From: an uncultured Winogradskyella sp.
GTDB taxonomy: Bacteria > Bacteroidota > Bacteroidia > Flavobacteriales > Flavobacteriaceae
Direction of reading: 5' to 3'
Assembly (NCBI RefSeq): GCF_947498345.1
Contig: NZ_CANMJY010000008.1
Span: 1 to 64,000, forward strand
Length of the DNA stretch: 64,000 bases
The position numbers were made by a program, and so were the translations under genes. Positions 36,985-46,216 of the stretch are shown piece after piece. Within the stretch, counting starts at the first letter, position 1; each line of letters opens with the position of its first letter. The notes under the pieces are model-generated. The model was not told the DNA's origin. It did not search any database and saw only the letters and a program-made list of their open reading frames with translations.

Positions 36985-38097
36985 ATGAGCATTACTACAA
37001 TACTATTTTTTGCTTTTGTAGTAATAGTTGGTATTCAAATTGTATACTACCTCACATTTCTTTTTTCTTTTTCAATTAAAAGATTAGAGTCACGATTAAA
37101 AAAGCATATTCCCGTCTCTGTAATTATATGTGCAAAAAACGAGGCAGAAAATTTAAAGCAGAATCTTCCACTTATTTTAAATCAAGACTACACAAACTTT
37201 GAAGTTGTTTTGGTCAATGACAGTTCTTCTGATGAAACTTTTGAAGTAATGAAACAGTTTGAAGCTAATCACCAAAACATAAAATTGGTAGACGTTAAAA
37301 CTATTGAAGTATTTTGGGGAAATAAAAAATATGCACTTACCTTAGGTATAAAAGCGTCTACATATGATTTTTTAGTCTTTACTGATGCTGATTGCAAACC
37401 AAAATCCAATAAATGGTTAGCTCATATAAGCAGTAAATTTTCTAATCAAAAAGCTATTGTTTTAGGGTATGGGGCTTATGCTAAAAAACGTTTTTCATTA
37501 TTAAATCATCTCATTCGGTTTGAGACTGTAATGACAGCTTTGCAATATTTCTCTTATGCTAGTTTGGGAATACCATATATGGGAGTTGGCAGAAATATGG
37601 CTTATAGAAAGGAACTATTTTTTAACAATAATGGTTTTAACAATCATATGTCTATAAAGTCTGGTGATGATGACTTATTTATCAATGAAGTTGCTGACAA
37701 TAAGAACACTATTATTTGTACTTCTACTGAAAGCTTTACAATTTCTGAACCTAAAAGTTCTTTTAAAGACTGGATAATACAAAAACGTAGACATGTTAGC
37801 ACAGCAAACTTTTACAAAACTAAGCATAAGCTTCTTTTAGGCTTGTTTTACGCCTCGCAGTTTTTATTCTGGGTTTTGGGGACTTTATTATTTGTATTGG
37901 TTTATGATTGGATGTGGGTTGTAGCGTTAATTACTTTACGTTTTATTGTTCAACTCATAAGTTTAGGGTTTGCTGCAAAAAAATTAGATGAAGTTAATCT
38001 TATCCTCTTAACACCTTTTCTAGAATTATTTTTAATTACTGCACAATTAAGTATCTTTATTGCTAATCTTATATCTACACCTAATCATTGGAAATAA
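36985..38097 (+). CDS. Glycosyltransferase family 2 membrane protein
   Basis: 370 residues: N-terminal helix (about 3-27), GT-A domain (about 42-270: VSVIICAKNEAENL, EVVLVNDSSSDET, FTDADCKP with a DxD, and SGDDDLFI) with a QKRRH motif (QxxRW-like) near 270, then three or four C-terminal membrane helices. This is the layout of processive or lipid-linked glycan synthases. The acceptor is unknown. It overlaps the next gene, an ECF sigma factor, by 10 bp. Confidence 0.9.
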   Translation: MSITTILFFAFVVIVGIQIVYYLTFLFSFSIKRLESRLKKHIPVSVIICAKNEAENLKQNLPLILNQDYTNFEVVLVNDSSSDETFEVMKQFEANHQNIKLVDVKTIEVFWGNKKYALTLGIKASTYDFLVFTDADCKPKSNKWLAHISSKFSNQKAIVLGYGAYAKKRFSLLNHLIRFETVMTALQYFSYASLGIPYMGVGRNMAYRKELFFNNNGFNNHMSIKSGDDDLFINEVADNKNTIICTSTESFTISEPKSSFKDWIIQKRRHVSTANFYKTKHKLLLGLFYASQFLFWVLGTLLFVLVYDWMWVVALITLRFIVQLISLGFAAKKLDEVNLILLTPFLELFLITAQLSIFIANLISTPNHWK

Positions 38098-38633
38098 AAG
38101 ACGCGATTATAAAAGCCAAACAGAATGACCAAATTGCGTTCAATTTCCTTTTGGATACCTTTTGGAATGATGTGTATACATTTCAACTCAAGCGTACAAA
38201 AAATGAAAATGATGCTGAAGATATAACCATCCAAACATTTTCCAGAGCTTTTGATAAGATAAACACTTATAACAAAGATTATAAGTTTAAAACGTGGTTG
38301 ATAACTATTTCAAAAAATATCCATATAGATTTAATTAGAAAGCAGAAAAAAACAATCAGAAATGCATCTAAAGATGATGATGAGCATTATTTTGATATTG
38401 TTGACGACTCACCTACTCCTGAGGATAAGATCATAACGGAGCAAAATCTTGCTAATCTCTTAAGAGATATCAAAAAATTAAAACCTCATTACCAGGAAGT
38501 CATTAACTTAAGGTATTTTCAGGAATTCAGTTACAAGGAAATATCTCAAGAGCTTAAAGAACCTATTAATAATGTTAAGGTAAAGCTATTAAGAGCAAAA
38601 AAACTATTAGCAGCCATTATTACTAAAACTTAA
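38088..38633 (+). CDS. Second ECF-type sigma factor
   Basis: 181 residues with region 2 (about 15-90: AFNFLLDTFWNDVYTF, NDAEDITIQTFSRAFDKI, KTWLITISKNIHIDLIRKQ) and region 4 (about 125-175: YQEVINLRYFQEFSYKEISQEL). The start is TTG at 38088: an in-frame TAA lies at 38082 and no ATG is available early in the frame. It overlaps the GT2 gene by 10 bp and the Nramp-like gene by 1 bp. No anti-sigma gene is adjacent, unlike the pair at 34.5 kb. Confidence 0.92.
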   Translation: MEIKDAIIKAKQNDQIAFNFLLDTFWNDVYTFQLKRTKNENDAEDITIQTFSRAFDKINTYNKDYKFKTWLITISKNIHIDLIRKQKKTIRNASKDDDEHYFDIVDDSPTPEDKIITEQNLANLLRDIKKLKPHYQEVINLRYFQEFSYKEISQELKEPINNVKVKLLRAKKLLAAIITKT

Positions 38634-39877
38634 TGCTTTCTACCTTTAAAAAATTAGGGCCCGGATTATTATTTGCAGGCGCTGCTATTGGTGTATCACA
38701 TCTGGTACAATCTACTAGAGCTGGAGCAGATTATGGGCTAGGATTGCTTTGGGCTTTATTACTCGTTAACTTATTTAAATATCCTTTTTTTCAATTTGGT
38801 CCCAGATATGCCTCAGCAACTGGTGAAAGTTTACTTGAAGGATATTATAAACTAAATAAAGGTATATTAATTGCTTATTTTATTTTAAGCTTGGCGACAA
38901 TGTTTACCATTCAAACAGCCGTTACTATTGTTACCGCTGGTTTAGCCTACTCCCTTTTTGGAGATGTTAGTTTTTTAAACTTTGGTGTTGAGAGTATCAG
39001 CAGTGTAGAAATTTGGACCGTTATTATATTATTTATCTGCTTATTAATACTTTTCTTAGGTAAGTATAATACTCTAGATAAGTTAATTAAAGTTATCATT
39101 ATTGCTCTAACCATAAGCACCTTAGTAGCTGTTAGCTTTGCATTTTTGGAGTTTAACACACCCATTTCTTTAGTACAGGTGCTGCCAGAAGACCCTACTG
39201 AAATTGCTTTTCTAATTGCTTTTATGGGTTGGATGCCTGCTCCATTAGATATTTCTGTTTGGCACTCTATTTGGGCAATAGAAAAGAAAAAGGACGAAGG
39301 TACATTTTCTCCAAAAACTGCATTATTAGATTTTAACATAGGTTATTTTGGCGCTATAATTTTAGGTATCGCTTTTGTTTGTCTTGGTTATTTTGTGATG
39401 TTTAATACTGGTAATTCCTTTAGTGAAAAAGCAGCAATTTTTTCAAATCAGCTTATTGATTTATACACCAAAACTTTAGGGAACTGGTCTTATATAATTA
39501 TTGGTATTGCAGCCTTTACAACCATGTTTAGTACAACCATTACCACTTTAGACGCATCGCCTAGAGCTATGGCTAAAAGCTTAGCGATACTTTCTAATCA
39601 ACATAAAAAAAACGCCTATTTATATTGGGTTTTGATTTTGACCTTTGGTACTATTTTTATCTTTTTTGCTTTCGCTTCAGAAATGGGGTTATTCATTAAG
39701 ATAGCAACTATTCTCTCATTCTTAACAGCTCCTTTTTATGCCATTATTAATTATAAGCTAATTTCCAGTAAACACACACCGAAAGATTGGAGACCTAGCT
39801 TAAAGCTTCATATTTTATCATGGTTAGGCATTGTATTTTTAATTGGTTTTAGCATCTGGTATCTCACACTGCTGTAG
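38633..39877 (+). CDS. Divergent Nramp-family transporter lacking canonical metal motifs
   Basis: 414 residues with about 11 membrane helices, and the overall Nramp pattern (GPGLLFAGAAIG at 9-20, then KYPFFQFGPRYASATGESLLEGY). Where manganese/iron Nramps have DPGN in helix 1, this has GAAIGVSHLVQS, and helix 6 has GWMPAPLDIS in place of the usual A..MPHN. The metal-coordinating Asp, Asn and Met-Pro-His set is therefore largely missing, so the substrate may not be a typical transition metal. It is translationally coupled (TAATG) to the ECF sigma gene. Confidence 0.85.
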   Translation: MLSTFKKLGPGLLFAGAAIGVSHLVQSTRAGADYGLGLLWALLLVNLFKYPFFQFGPRYASATGESLLEGYYKLNKGILIAYFILSLATMFTIQTAVTIVTAGLAYSLFGDVSFLNFGVESISSVEIWTVIILFICLLILFLGKYNTLDKLIKVIIIALTISTLVAVSFAFLEFNTPISLVQVLPEDPTEIAFLIAFMGWMPAPLDISVWHSIWAIEKKKDEGTFSPKTALLDFNIGYFGAIILGIAFVCLGYFVMFNTGNSFSEKAAIFSNQLIDLYTKTLGNWSYIIIGIAAFTTMFSTTITTLDASPRAMAKSLAILSNQHKKNAYLYWVLILTFGTIFIFFAFASEMGLFIKIATILSFLTAPFYAIINYKLISSKHTPKDWRPSLKLHILSWLGIVFLIGFSIWYLTLL

Positions 39878-39899
39878 GCTATTTTAATTATTTACTTTG

Positions 39900-39907
39900 T
39901 ATCTTTG
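39900..39907 (+). promoter_or_regulatory. lipA -7 element
   Basis: TATCTTTG, 21 bp before the lipA ATG at 39929; fits TAnnTTTG. Confidence 0.6.
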
Positions 39908-39928
39908 CTTTCTCGAAATTGAAAATGC

Positions 39929-40801
39929 ATGGAAACCAAAGTAGTTTCAAATATTTTACCAGAACGCAAACCAAAATGGTTGCGTGTTAAGTTACCTACT
40001 GGTAAAAAATACACTGAACTTAGAAGTCTTGTAGATAAATACAAACTCAATACAATCTGCACATCAGGAAGTTGTCCAAATATGGGTGAATGTTGGGGAG
40101 AAGGAACGGCAACATTTATGATTTTAGGGAATGTATGCACACGTTCTTGTGGGTTCTGCGGAGTAAAAACCGGACGACCTGAAACTGTAGATTGGGATGA
40201 GCCTGAGAAAGTAGCACGATCCATTAAAATTATGCAGATTAAACATGCGGTTTTAACAAGTGTGGATAGAGACGATCTTAAAGATATGGGAAGCATTATG
40301 TGGGCAGAAACGGTTAAAGCTGTTCGTAGAATGAATCCCGAAACGACACTTGAGACTTTAATCCCTGATTTTCAAGGTATAGAAAAACATATCGACCGTA
40401 TTATTGATGTAGCTCCAGAAGTGGTTTCACATAATATCGAAACCGTTAGACGATTAACACGCGAAGTCCGTATACAAGCCAAATACGATCGTAGCATGGG
40501 AGTCTTAAAATATCTGAAACAGCAAGGACAACGTAGAACCAAATCTGGTATTATGTTAGGTCTGGGAGAAACACGAGAAGAAGTTATCACTACACTTCAC
40601 GATTTAAGAGATAATGACGTTGATGTGGTTACTATAGGTCAATACCTGCAACCCAGTAAAAAGCACTTACCTGTAAAACGTTTTATCAATCCAGATGAAT
40701 TTGACGAATATAAAACCATAGGTTTGGAACTTGGTTTTAGACATGTAGAAAGTAGTGCTTTAGTAAGATCTTCTTATAAAGCACAAAAACACATTAATTA
40801 A
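39929..40801 (+). CDS. lipA: Lipoyl synthase
   Basis: Radical SAM enzyme that inserts two sulfurs into octanoyl groups on lipoyl domains. 290 residues. The auxiliary cluster cysteines are Cys44, Cys49 and Cys55 ([12 protein letters not shown]); the radical-SAM cluster is Cys70, Cys74, Cys77 (CTRSCGFC). The conserved RSSY near the C-terminus supplies the serine ligand of the auxiliary cluster. An out-of-frame ATG at 39925 is not the start. The stop overlaps the gap ATG by one base. Confidence 0.97.
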   Translation: METKVVSNILPERKPKWLRVKLPTGKKYTELRSLVDKYKLNTICTSGSCPNMGECWGEGTATFMILGNVCTRSCGFCGVKTGRPETVDWDEPEKVARSIKIMQIKHAVLTSVDRDDLKDMGSIMWAETVKAVRRMNPETTLETLIPDFQGIEKHIDRIIDVAPEVVSHNIETVRRLTREVRIQAKYDRSMGVLKYLKQQGQRRTKSGIMLGLGETREEVITTLHDLRDNDVDVVTIGQYLQPSKKHLPVKRFINPDEFDEYKTIGLELGFRHVESSALVRSSYKAQKHIN

Positions 40802-41817
40802 TGATTAAAGTCGCCATAAACGGATTTGGTAGAATTGGTCGACGTGTATTTAGATTAGCGCTTCAACACCCGCAAATACAAATTGTTGCCATAAATGATT
40901 TGGCAGATGCTAAAACCTTAAGTCATTTATTAAAATACGATAGTATTCATGGAGTGCTAAATGAAACTATTACATATAACCATGATCACATTATCGTTAA
41001 TGAAGTTTCTATTCCTCTATACAATGAGAACCATCCAAAGTCTATAGATTGGTCAATCGTTCAACCAGAATTTGTCATAGAATCCACTGGAAAATTCAAA
41101 ACTAGATCAAAATTACAGCATCATATAAATAATGGTTCTAAATGTGTAGTGTTATCAGTTCCTGCTTTAGATGATAATATTAAAACTATAGTTCTGGGTG
41201 TCAATGACCATAATATAGATGGCTCAGAAACCATAATATCTAATGCTTCGTGTACAACTAACAATGCCGCTCCAATGATTGATTTAATCAAAACGCACTT
41301 TGGTATTAAGCAAGCTTATATCACAACCGTACATTCTTATACTACCGATCAAAGTTTGCACGATCAACCTCATCGCGATTTAAGACGTGCCAGAGCAGCT
41401 GGACAATCTATAGTTCCTACCACAACAGGAGCAGCTAAAGCTCTAACTAAGATTTTTTCTGATCTATCTAATGTTATTGGTGGTTGTGGTATAAGAGTAC
41501 CAGTAGCCAATGGTTCGCTTACAGACATCACCATTAATGTAGAAAAGAGTACAACTATAGAAGAAGTAAATAAGATTTTTGAAACGGCCTCAAAATCTAA
41601 ATTAAAAGGAGTTTTAGAATATACTGAAGACCCAATTGTCTCTATTGATATTGTTGGTAATACACACTCATGTATTTTCGATGCGCAGATGACTTCCGTC
41701 ATCGGAAACATGGTTAAAATAGTAGGTTGGTACGATAACGAAACTGGGTATAGCTGTAGAATTTTAGATTTAATTTGCGATTTATCGGATAAAAAAGCAC
41801 TTTTGTCGAATAAATAA
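40801..41817 (+). CDS. gap: Glyceraldehyde-3-phosphate dehydrogenase
   Basis: 338 residues. NAD-binding motif INGFGRIGR (6-14), Asp33 favouring NAD, catalytic Cys151 (SNASCTTN) and His178 (VHSYT), and WYDNETGYS near the C-terminus. Glycolysis or gluconeogenesis. It starts on the lipA stop (TAATG), an unusual partner for gap. Flavobacteria often carry more than one gap gene, so this may be a secondary copy; that is inference. Confidence 0.95.
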   Translation: MIKVAINGFGRIGRRVFRLALQHPQIQIVAINDLADAKTLSHLLKYDSIHGVLNETITYNHDHIIVNEVSIPLYNENHPKSIDWSIVQPEFVIESTGKFKTRSKLQHHINNGSKCVVLSVPALDDNIKTIVLGVNDHNIDGSETIISNASCTTNNAAPMIDLIKTHFGIKQAYITTVHSYTTDQSLHDQPHRDLRRARAAGQSIVPTTTGAAKALTKIFSDLSNVIGGCGIRVPVANGSLTDITINVEKSTTIEEVNKIFETASKSKLKGVLEYTEDPIVSIDIVGNTHSCIFDAQMTSVIGNMVKIVGWYDNETGYSCRILDLICDLSDKKALLSNK

Positions 41818-41818
41818 T

Positions 41819-41826
41819 TATATTTG
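41819..41826 (+). promoter_or_regulatory. -7 element of the hybrid kinase gene
   Basis: TATATTTG directly after the gap stop, 21 bp before the ATG at 41848; fits TAnnTTTG. Confidence 0.55.
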
Positions 41827-41847
41827 TTCAAATAAAAGTGAGCTGAA

Positions 41848-44085
41848 ATGTCCCGAATCAAATATTACATATTTGTTTTTTTAGCGTGTTTTTGCAGTCT
41901 GGTTTTCGCACAAATAGATAGTGTCGAAGATGCAGATATGCTATCTATGAGAATACAAGAGCGTGTTACTCAAGCTAAATTAGAGAGCGATCGCGGTGAT
42001 TATTACAACGCTTTAGGTAATCTGGAAAAAGCGCTTGCAATTGCCGAAAAAATTAACGATAAGACTAACCAAGGTAAGATTCATACCAAAATTGCAAAAG
42101 TTAGATATCTGGTAGGAGAAACAGATAAAGCGAATATTTCTTTAAATAAAGCACTTCAAATTCAGCGAGATATTGATGACTATGGCAACCGGGCTATTAG
42201 TTATAATATTAAAGGTGTTATATTAAGTACAAAGGAAGAATATGATAATGCTCTTGATTACTATAAATCGGCAAAAAATTTATTTGAACAAGAAGGCTTA
42301 GAAGAATACATCTCTGAAGTTACCTTAAACGAAGCTAAAGTATACATTTCGCTCAAACAATTCGATAAGGCCAAATCCCAACTCGACAAGACCATAATTA
42401 TTGCTAAAAAGTACGAACAAAGGCGAAGGCTAAGTAGTGCTCTAATAGAAAGTGGTAAAGTTTCTAGTGCTCTTAACAATAATGATTTGGCACTAACCCA
42501 AGTCGAAGAAGGGCTTTCTATTGCTAAAGCCTACAACATTTTAGAAAATGTTAATGAAGCCTATTTAACATTAAGTGCTATACATAAAGCGAAGGGAGAT
42601 TATAAAAGCTCCTACGATTTCATTACCAAACATATTAAGCTGTCTGATTCTATTTTAGATGTTAAACGCGAAAATTTAGCTCCTGGTATTACCGGCAAGT
42701 ATATATACCAATATAAAGATGCTCAAAACGCACAATTAAAGCAGCAGATAGACGAAGTTAGTGCAGAAAGTAATTTCACAAGAATTACTACCATTCTGAG
42801 TATTGCATTAATTACAATCTTATCGCTATTGACCTTATCACTCTACAAGAATAATAACATAAGGTTAAGAACCAATAATATGCTACAAACCAAAAATGAT
42901 GAGTTTATTGTAGCAAAAGAGAAGGCAGAGTTAGCTTCTAAAACAAAGGCAAATTTTTTGTCTACGGTAACACACGAATTGCGCACACCGTTATATGCAG
43001 TTACAGGCCTTACTAATATGTTATTAGAAGAAGACCCTAAAGAACACCAAATACCCCATTTAAAATCATTAAAATTCTCAGGCGATTACTTATTAACCTT
43101 CATAAACGACATCCTTCAAATCAATAAAATTGAAGCTAATAAAGTTGAATTAGATCCTGAGGTATTCAACCTTAAAAATAAACTCGAAAATATAATCTCT
43201 GCACTTAGTAATTCTGCTAAGGACAATGATACAAACCTACATTTTGACTATGAAGACGGTTTACCAGAATCCTATAATGGTGACCAATTAAAAATTTCCC
43301 AAATCTTAATTAACCTGCTTGGAAATGCCATTAAATTTACAAAAGATGGAGACATCTGGGTGAGAGCATACAAAATTGACCATAAGGACAATATGTATAC
43401 GCTACGCTTCGAAATTGAAGATAATGGTATTGGTATTACAAAAGAAAAACAAGATCAGATGTTTGATAGCTTTTCTCAAGGCTCTGTTCAAATCAACAGA
43501 AAATATGGTGGCACTGGTCTTGGTTTATCTATTGTAAAAGGGCTTATCAAAATTCTTAAAGGTAAAATCTATTTAAAGAGTGAGCTAGGTAAAGGCACAA
43601 CATTCTTTTTTGAAATTCCTTTAGAACATGTTGAAGAAGTTAAAGCTCCACAAGTAGAAGAAATTAAAAAATCTAATAAAATGGAAGATTTGGATTTAAG
43701 TGATGTTAAAATTTTGATTGTTGAGGATAACAAGATTAATCAAATGATTACCAAAAAGATTCTTAACAAGATGGGATTAAACTGTGATGTAGTAGATAAT
43801 GGTGAAGCTGCTGTAGAACAAGTTAAATCTACCGACTATAATATTGTATTGATGGATATCCACATGCCTGGTATTAGCGGCTTAGAGGCCACAAAAATTA
43901 TTAGAACTTTCGATAAAGATTTAATCATCTTTGCACTTACAGCAGTAACTATAGAAGATAAAATGCAAGAGTTTGGCGAGGCTGGCTTTAACGACATCAT
44001 TTCCAAACCATTTAAAAAAGAAGATTTTGAGACCAAACTATATGATGTCCTTTCAGGAAAAGAAGTAATCTCCAGCTTCTTTTAA
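41848..44085 (+). CDS. TPR-containing hybrid sensor histidine kinase
   Basis: 745 residues: signal peptide (to about 21), TPR-like helical repeats in the periplasm (about 35-290), one membrane helix (about 313-333), HisKA domain with His376 (VTHELRTPL), HATPase domain (N box ILINLLGNAIKFT, DNGIGI, GGTGLGLSIV) and a C-terminal receiver domain with Asp670 (VLMDIHMPG). The TPR region probably senses a protein or peptide. No separate response regulator is nearby, so output is unclear. It converges with lpxK and overlaps it by 4 bp. Confidence 0.95.
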   Translation: MSRIKYYIFVFLACFCSLVFAQIDSVEDADMLSMRIQERVTQAKLESDRGDYYNALGNLEKALAIAEKINDKTNQGKIHTKIAKVRYLVGETDKANISLNKALQIQRDIDDYGNRAISYNIKGVILSTKEEYDNALDYYKSAKNLFEQEGLEEYISEVTLNEAKVYISLKQFDKAKSQLDKTIIIAKKYEQRRRLSSALIESGKVSSALNNNDLALTQVEEGLSIAKAYNILENVNEAYLTLSAIHKAKGDYKSSYDFITKHIKLSDSILDVKRENLAPGITGKYIYQYKDAQNAQLKQQIDEVSAESNFTRITTILSIALITILSLLTLSLYKNNNIRLRTNNMLQTKNDEFIVAKEKAELASKTKANFLSTVTHELRTPLYAVTGLTNMLLEEDPKEHQIPHLKSLKFSGDYLLTFINDILQINKIEANKVELDPEVFNLKNKLENIISALSNSAKDNDTNLHFDYEDGLPESYNGDQLKISQILINLLGNAIKFTKDGDIWVRAYKIDHKDNMYTLRFEIEDNGIGITKEKQDQMFDSFSQGSVQINRKYGGTGLGLSIVKGLIKILKGKIYLKSELGKGTTFFFEIPLEHVEEVKAPQVEEIKKSNKMEDLDLSDVKILIVEDNKINQMITKKILNKMGLNCDVVDNGEAAVEQVKSTDYNIVLMDIHMPGISGLEATKIIRTFDKDLIIFALTAVTIEDKMQEFGEAGFNDIISKPFKKEDFETKLYDVLSGKEVISSFF

Positions 44086-45080
44086 TGAACAAAAGATAAA
44101 ATCGTACTTTCAAAAGCCTCAGCATTATCAATCTTCATTTCTATTGGCAAATAGTACAAACTGTTTTCAAAAACTTCATTATTAGACAACCTCACATAGT
44201 CCTTTTCTGTAGTTATAATTAATGCTTTATTTTCTAATTTTTCGATATCTACAGGTCTAAAACTATAATGATCAGGATATTCTAAATGATCAAATTCTAA
44301 TCCTTTGTTAGTTAAGAAATTAACCAATGGTGTGGCATTAGCAATACCCGTAACCAAAGTAAATTTGGGAAGCGTACTTAAAGCTAACGCATTATGCTTT
44401 GAAATTACTTTTTCAGAATACTCAATATGACTAAAAAATAATTGCTGATATGATTTCAATTTTAATTTTGAAGACATCGCGCTTTTCTCAGCTTTAGAAA
44501 TAGCTTTAGGACATTTTGTAACCACAATGATATCTGCTCTTTTTGACCCAAAACGTGGTTCTCTTAAATTTCCTGTAGGTAAAACTATGTCCTCATAATA
44601 AGGTTTGTGGTAAGCCGTCAATAGAATACTAAATCCGGCATTAACTTTTCTATGTTGATAGGCATCATCTAGTAAAATAACTTCTGGTTTTTCTTCTAAA
44701 GCCATTAACTGTTCAATACCATTTTGACGATTTCCATCAACAGTAACTTTTATATCTTCAAATTTTTTAAAAAATTGATAAGGTTCATCTCCTATAGTAT
44801 CAGCAGTCGCATTTTCATCTGCTAGAACAAAACCATCTGTTATACGTTTATAACCTCGGCTTAAAGTAGCAATAGATTTTTGACCTTTTAATAAGCGAAT
44901 TAAATATTCTATCATAGGTGTTTTACCTGTACCACCAGTACTTAGGTTTCCAACGCAAATGATAGGAAGATTATAATTTTTTGAGGATTTAACCCCTTTA
45001 TCATACAACCAATTTCTAAACCAAGTTACAACATAGTAAATTGGTACAATAGGAAACAATATGATGCGGATAAATTTCAA
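44082..45080 (-). CDS. lpxK: Tetraacyldisaccharide 4'-kinase
   Basis: Adds the 4'-phosphate to the lipid A disaccharide at the inner membrane. 332 residues from a TTG start at 45080 (KFIRIILFPIVPIYYVVTWFR). The frame is open 22 codons further, to a TTG at 45146, but that would start upstream of the likely promoter, overlap the divergent Nif3-like gene and add residues the family lacks. P-loop GNLSTGGTGKTP is at 44-55; DDAYQHR and TTEKDYVRL are further family motifs. Confidence 0.9.
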   Translation of the reverse strand: MKFIRIILFPIVPIYYVVTWFRNWLYDKGVKSSKNYNLPIICVGNLSTGGTGKTPMIEYLIRLLKGQKSIATLSRGYKRITDGFVLADENATADTIGDEPYQFFKKFEDIKVTVDGNRQNGIEQLMALEEKPEVILLDDAYQHRKVNAGFSILLTAYHKPYYEDIVLPTGNLREPRFGSKRADIIVVTKCPKAISKAEKSAMSSKLKLKSYQQLFFSHIEYSEKVISKHNALALSTLPKFTLVTGIANATPLVNFLTNKGLEFDHLEYPDHYSFRPVDIEKLENKALIITTEKDYVRLSNNEVFENSLYYLPIEMKIDNAEAFESTILSFVH

Positions 45081-45095
45081 GAGTACTAAAATATG

Positions 45096-45114
45096 TATTT
45101 TTGAAACAAATATA
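45096..45114. promoter_or_regulatory. Interleaved divergent -7 elements of the Nif3-like gene and lpxK
   Basis: Plus-strand TATTTTTG (45096-45103) points to the Nif3-like gene (ATG at 45120); minus-strand TATATTTG (45114-45107) points to lpxK. Each predicted start of transcription lies in or next to the other -7 element, so RNA polymerase could probably use only one at a time. Confidence 0.55.
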
Positions 45115-45119
45115 CACTT

Positions 45120-46214
45120 ATGAATGTTCAAGATGTAATTAATCAACTACATGATTTAGCCCCACTAGCCTATGCTGAAGATTTTGATAATGTTGGGCTT
45201 TTGGTAGGTAATAAAAACCAATCGGTTTCAGGAATCCTAGTTACATTAGATACACTAGAAGCTGTTGTTGATGAAGCCATTGACAATAACTGTAACCTCA
45301 TCGTTAGCTTTCATCCTATTATTTTTAAAGGTTTAAAAAAGCTAACAGGCAAAACTTATGTTGAACGTGTGGTTATAAAAGCCATTCAGCATAATATAGC
45401 TATCTTTTCAATTCATACAGCTTTAGACAATGCTTTGCAGGGTGTCAACTCAATCATTTGTGACCAACTAGGTTTAAAAAACAAACAGATTTTAATACCT
45501 CAATCTGGCACTATAAAAAAATTACAAACTTATGTCCCAAAAAGTAGTGCCGAAATTTTACGCTCAGCATTATTCAAAGCAGGAGCTGGTAGTATAGGCA
45601 ATTATGAATCTTGTAGTTTTAATGTGGATGGAGAAGGCACTTATAAAGGCAATGAAGATTCTAATCCTGTTATTGGTGAAAAAGGAAAATTACATTCTGA
45701 AAGTGAAACGGCTATTTCTGTAACCTACAAAAAACACTTAGAATCTAATGTTTTAAAAACTTTATTTAAAACACATCCTTATGAAGAAGTAGCTTATGAA
45801 ATTACAACTTTAGATAATACCAACCAAAATATTGGTATGGGAATGCTAGGTGAGCTCGAGAGTGAAATGGATGCAACCGCATGCCTTCACTATATAAAGC
45901 AGAAAATGAATACAGAATGTGTAAGGCATTCAAAACTGTTAGACAAACCCATAAAAAAGATTGCTGTTTTGGGAGGTTCAGGAAGTTTCGCTATTGGTGC
46001 TGCTAAAGCTTCAGGCGCAGATCTTTTGGTAACAGCAGATTTAAAATACCATGACTTTTTTAGTGCAGAACATACTATTGTTATAGCAGATATTGGGCAT
46101 TACGAAAGCGAGCAATTCACAAAATCATTTTTAGTAGACTATCTCTCAAAAAAAATTACTAATTTTGCAATCATTTTATCAAAGACAAATACAAATCCGG
46201 TAAAGTATTTATAA
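45120..46214 (+). CDS. Nif3-like dinuclear metal centre protein
   Basis: 364 residues of the Nif3/YqfO (DUF34) family, with the long form carrying a PII-like insert between the two Nif3 halves. Seen: AYAEDFDNVGLLVG, ILVTLDTL, NLIVSFHPIIF (metal-ligand His), FSIHTALDNA, VAVLGGSG-type GGSGSFAIGAAKASGADLLVTADLKYHD and IADIGHYESE. Proposed metal-dependent hydrolase; the physiological substrate is unknown. It is 2 bp upstream of the zinc-ribbon family gene, a pairing seen in many bacteria. Confidence 0.93.
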   Translation: MNVQDVINQLHDLAPLAYAEDFDNVGLLVGNKNQSVSGILVTLDTLEAVVDEAIDNNCNLIVSFHPIIFKGLKKLTGKTYVERVVIKAIQHNIAIFSIHTALDNALQGVNSIICDQLGLKNKQILIPQSGTIKKLQTYVPKSSAEILRSALFKAGAGSIGNYESCSFNVDGEGTYKGNEDSNPVIGEKGKLHSESETAISVTYKKHLESNVLKTLFKTHPYEEVAYEITTLDNTNQNIGMGMLGELESEMDATACLHYIKQKMNTECVRHSKLLDKPIKKIAVLGGSGSFAIGAAKASGADLLVTADLKYHDFFSAEHTIVIADIGHYESEQFTKSFLVDYLSKKITNFAIILSKTNTNPVKYL

Positions 46215-46216
46215 TT

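Noticed and set aside
40801..41817. Minus-strand frames within gap and lipA
   Set aside because: They are antisense shadows with no start signals; the plus-strand products are unmistakable.
45081..45146. N-terminal extension of LpxK to a TTG at 45146
   Set aside because: It would overlap the divergent Nif3-like gene, begin upstream of the -7 element, and add 22 residues without family similarity; the TTG at 45080 gives the usual LpxK N-terminus.
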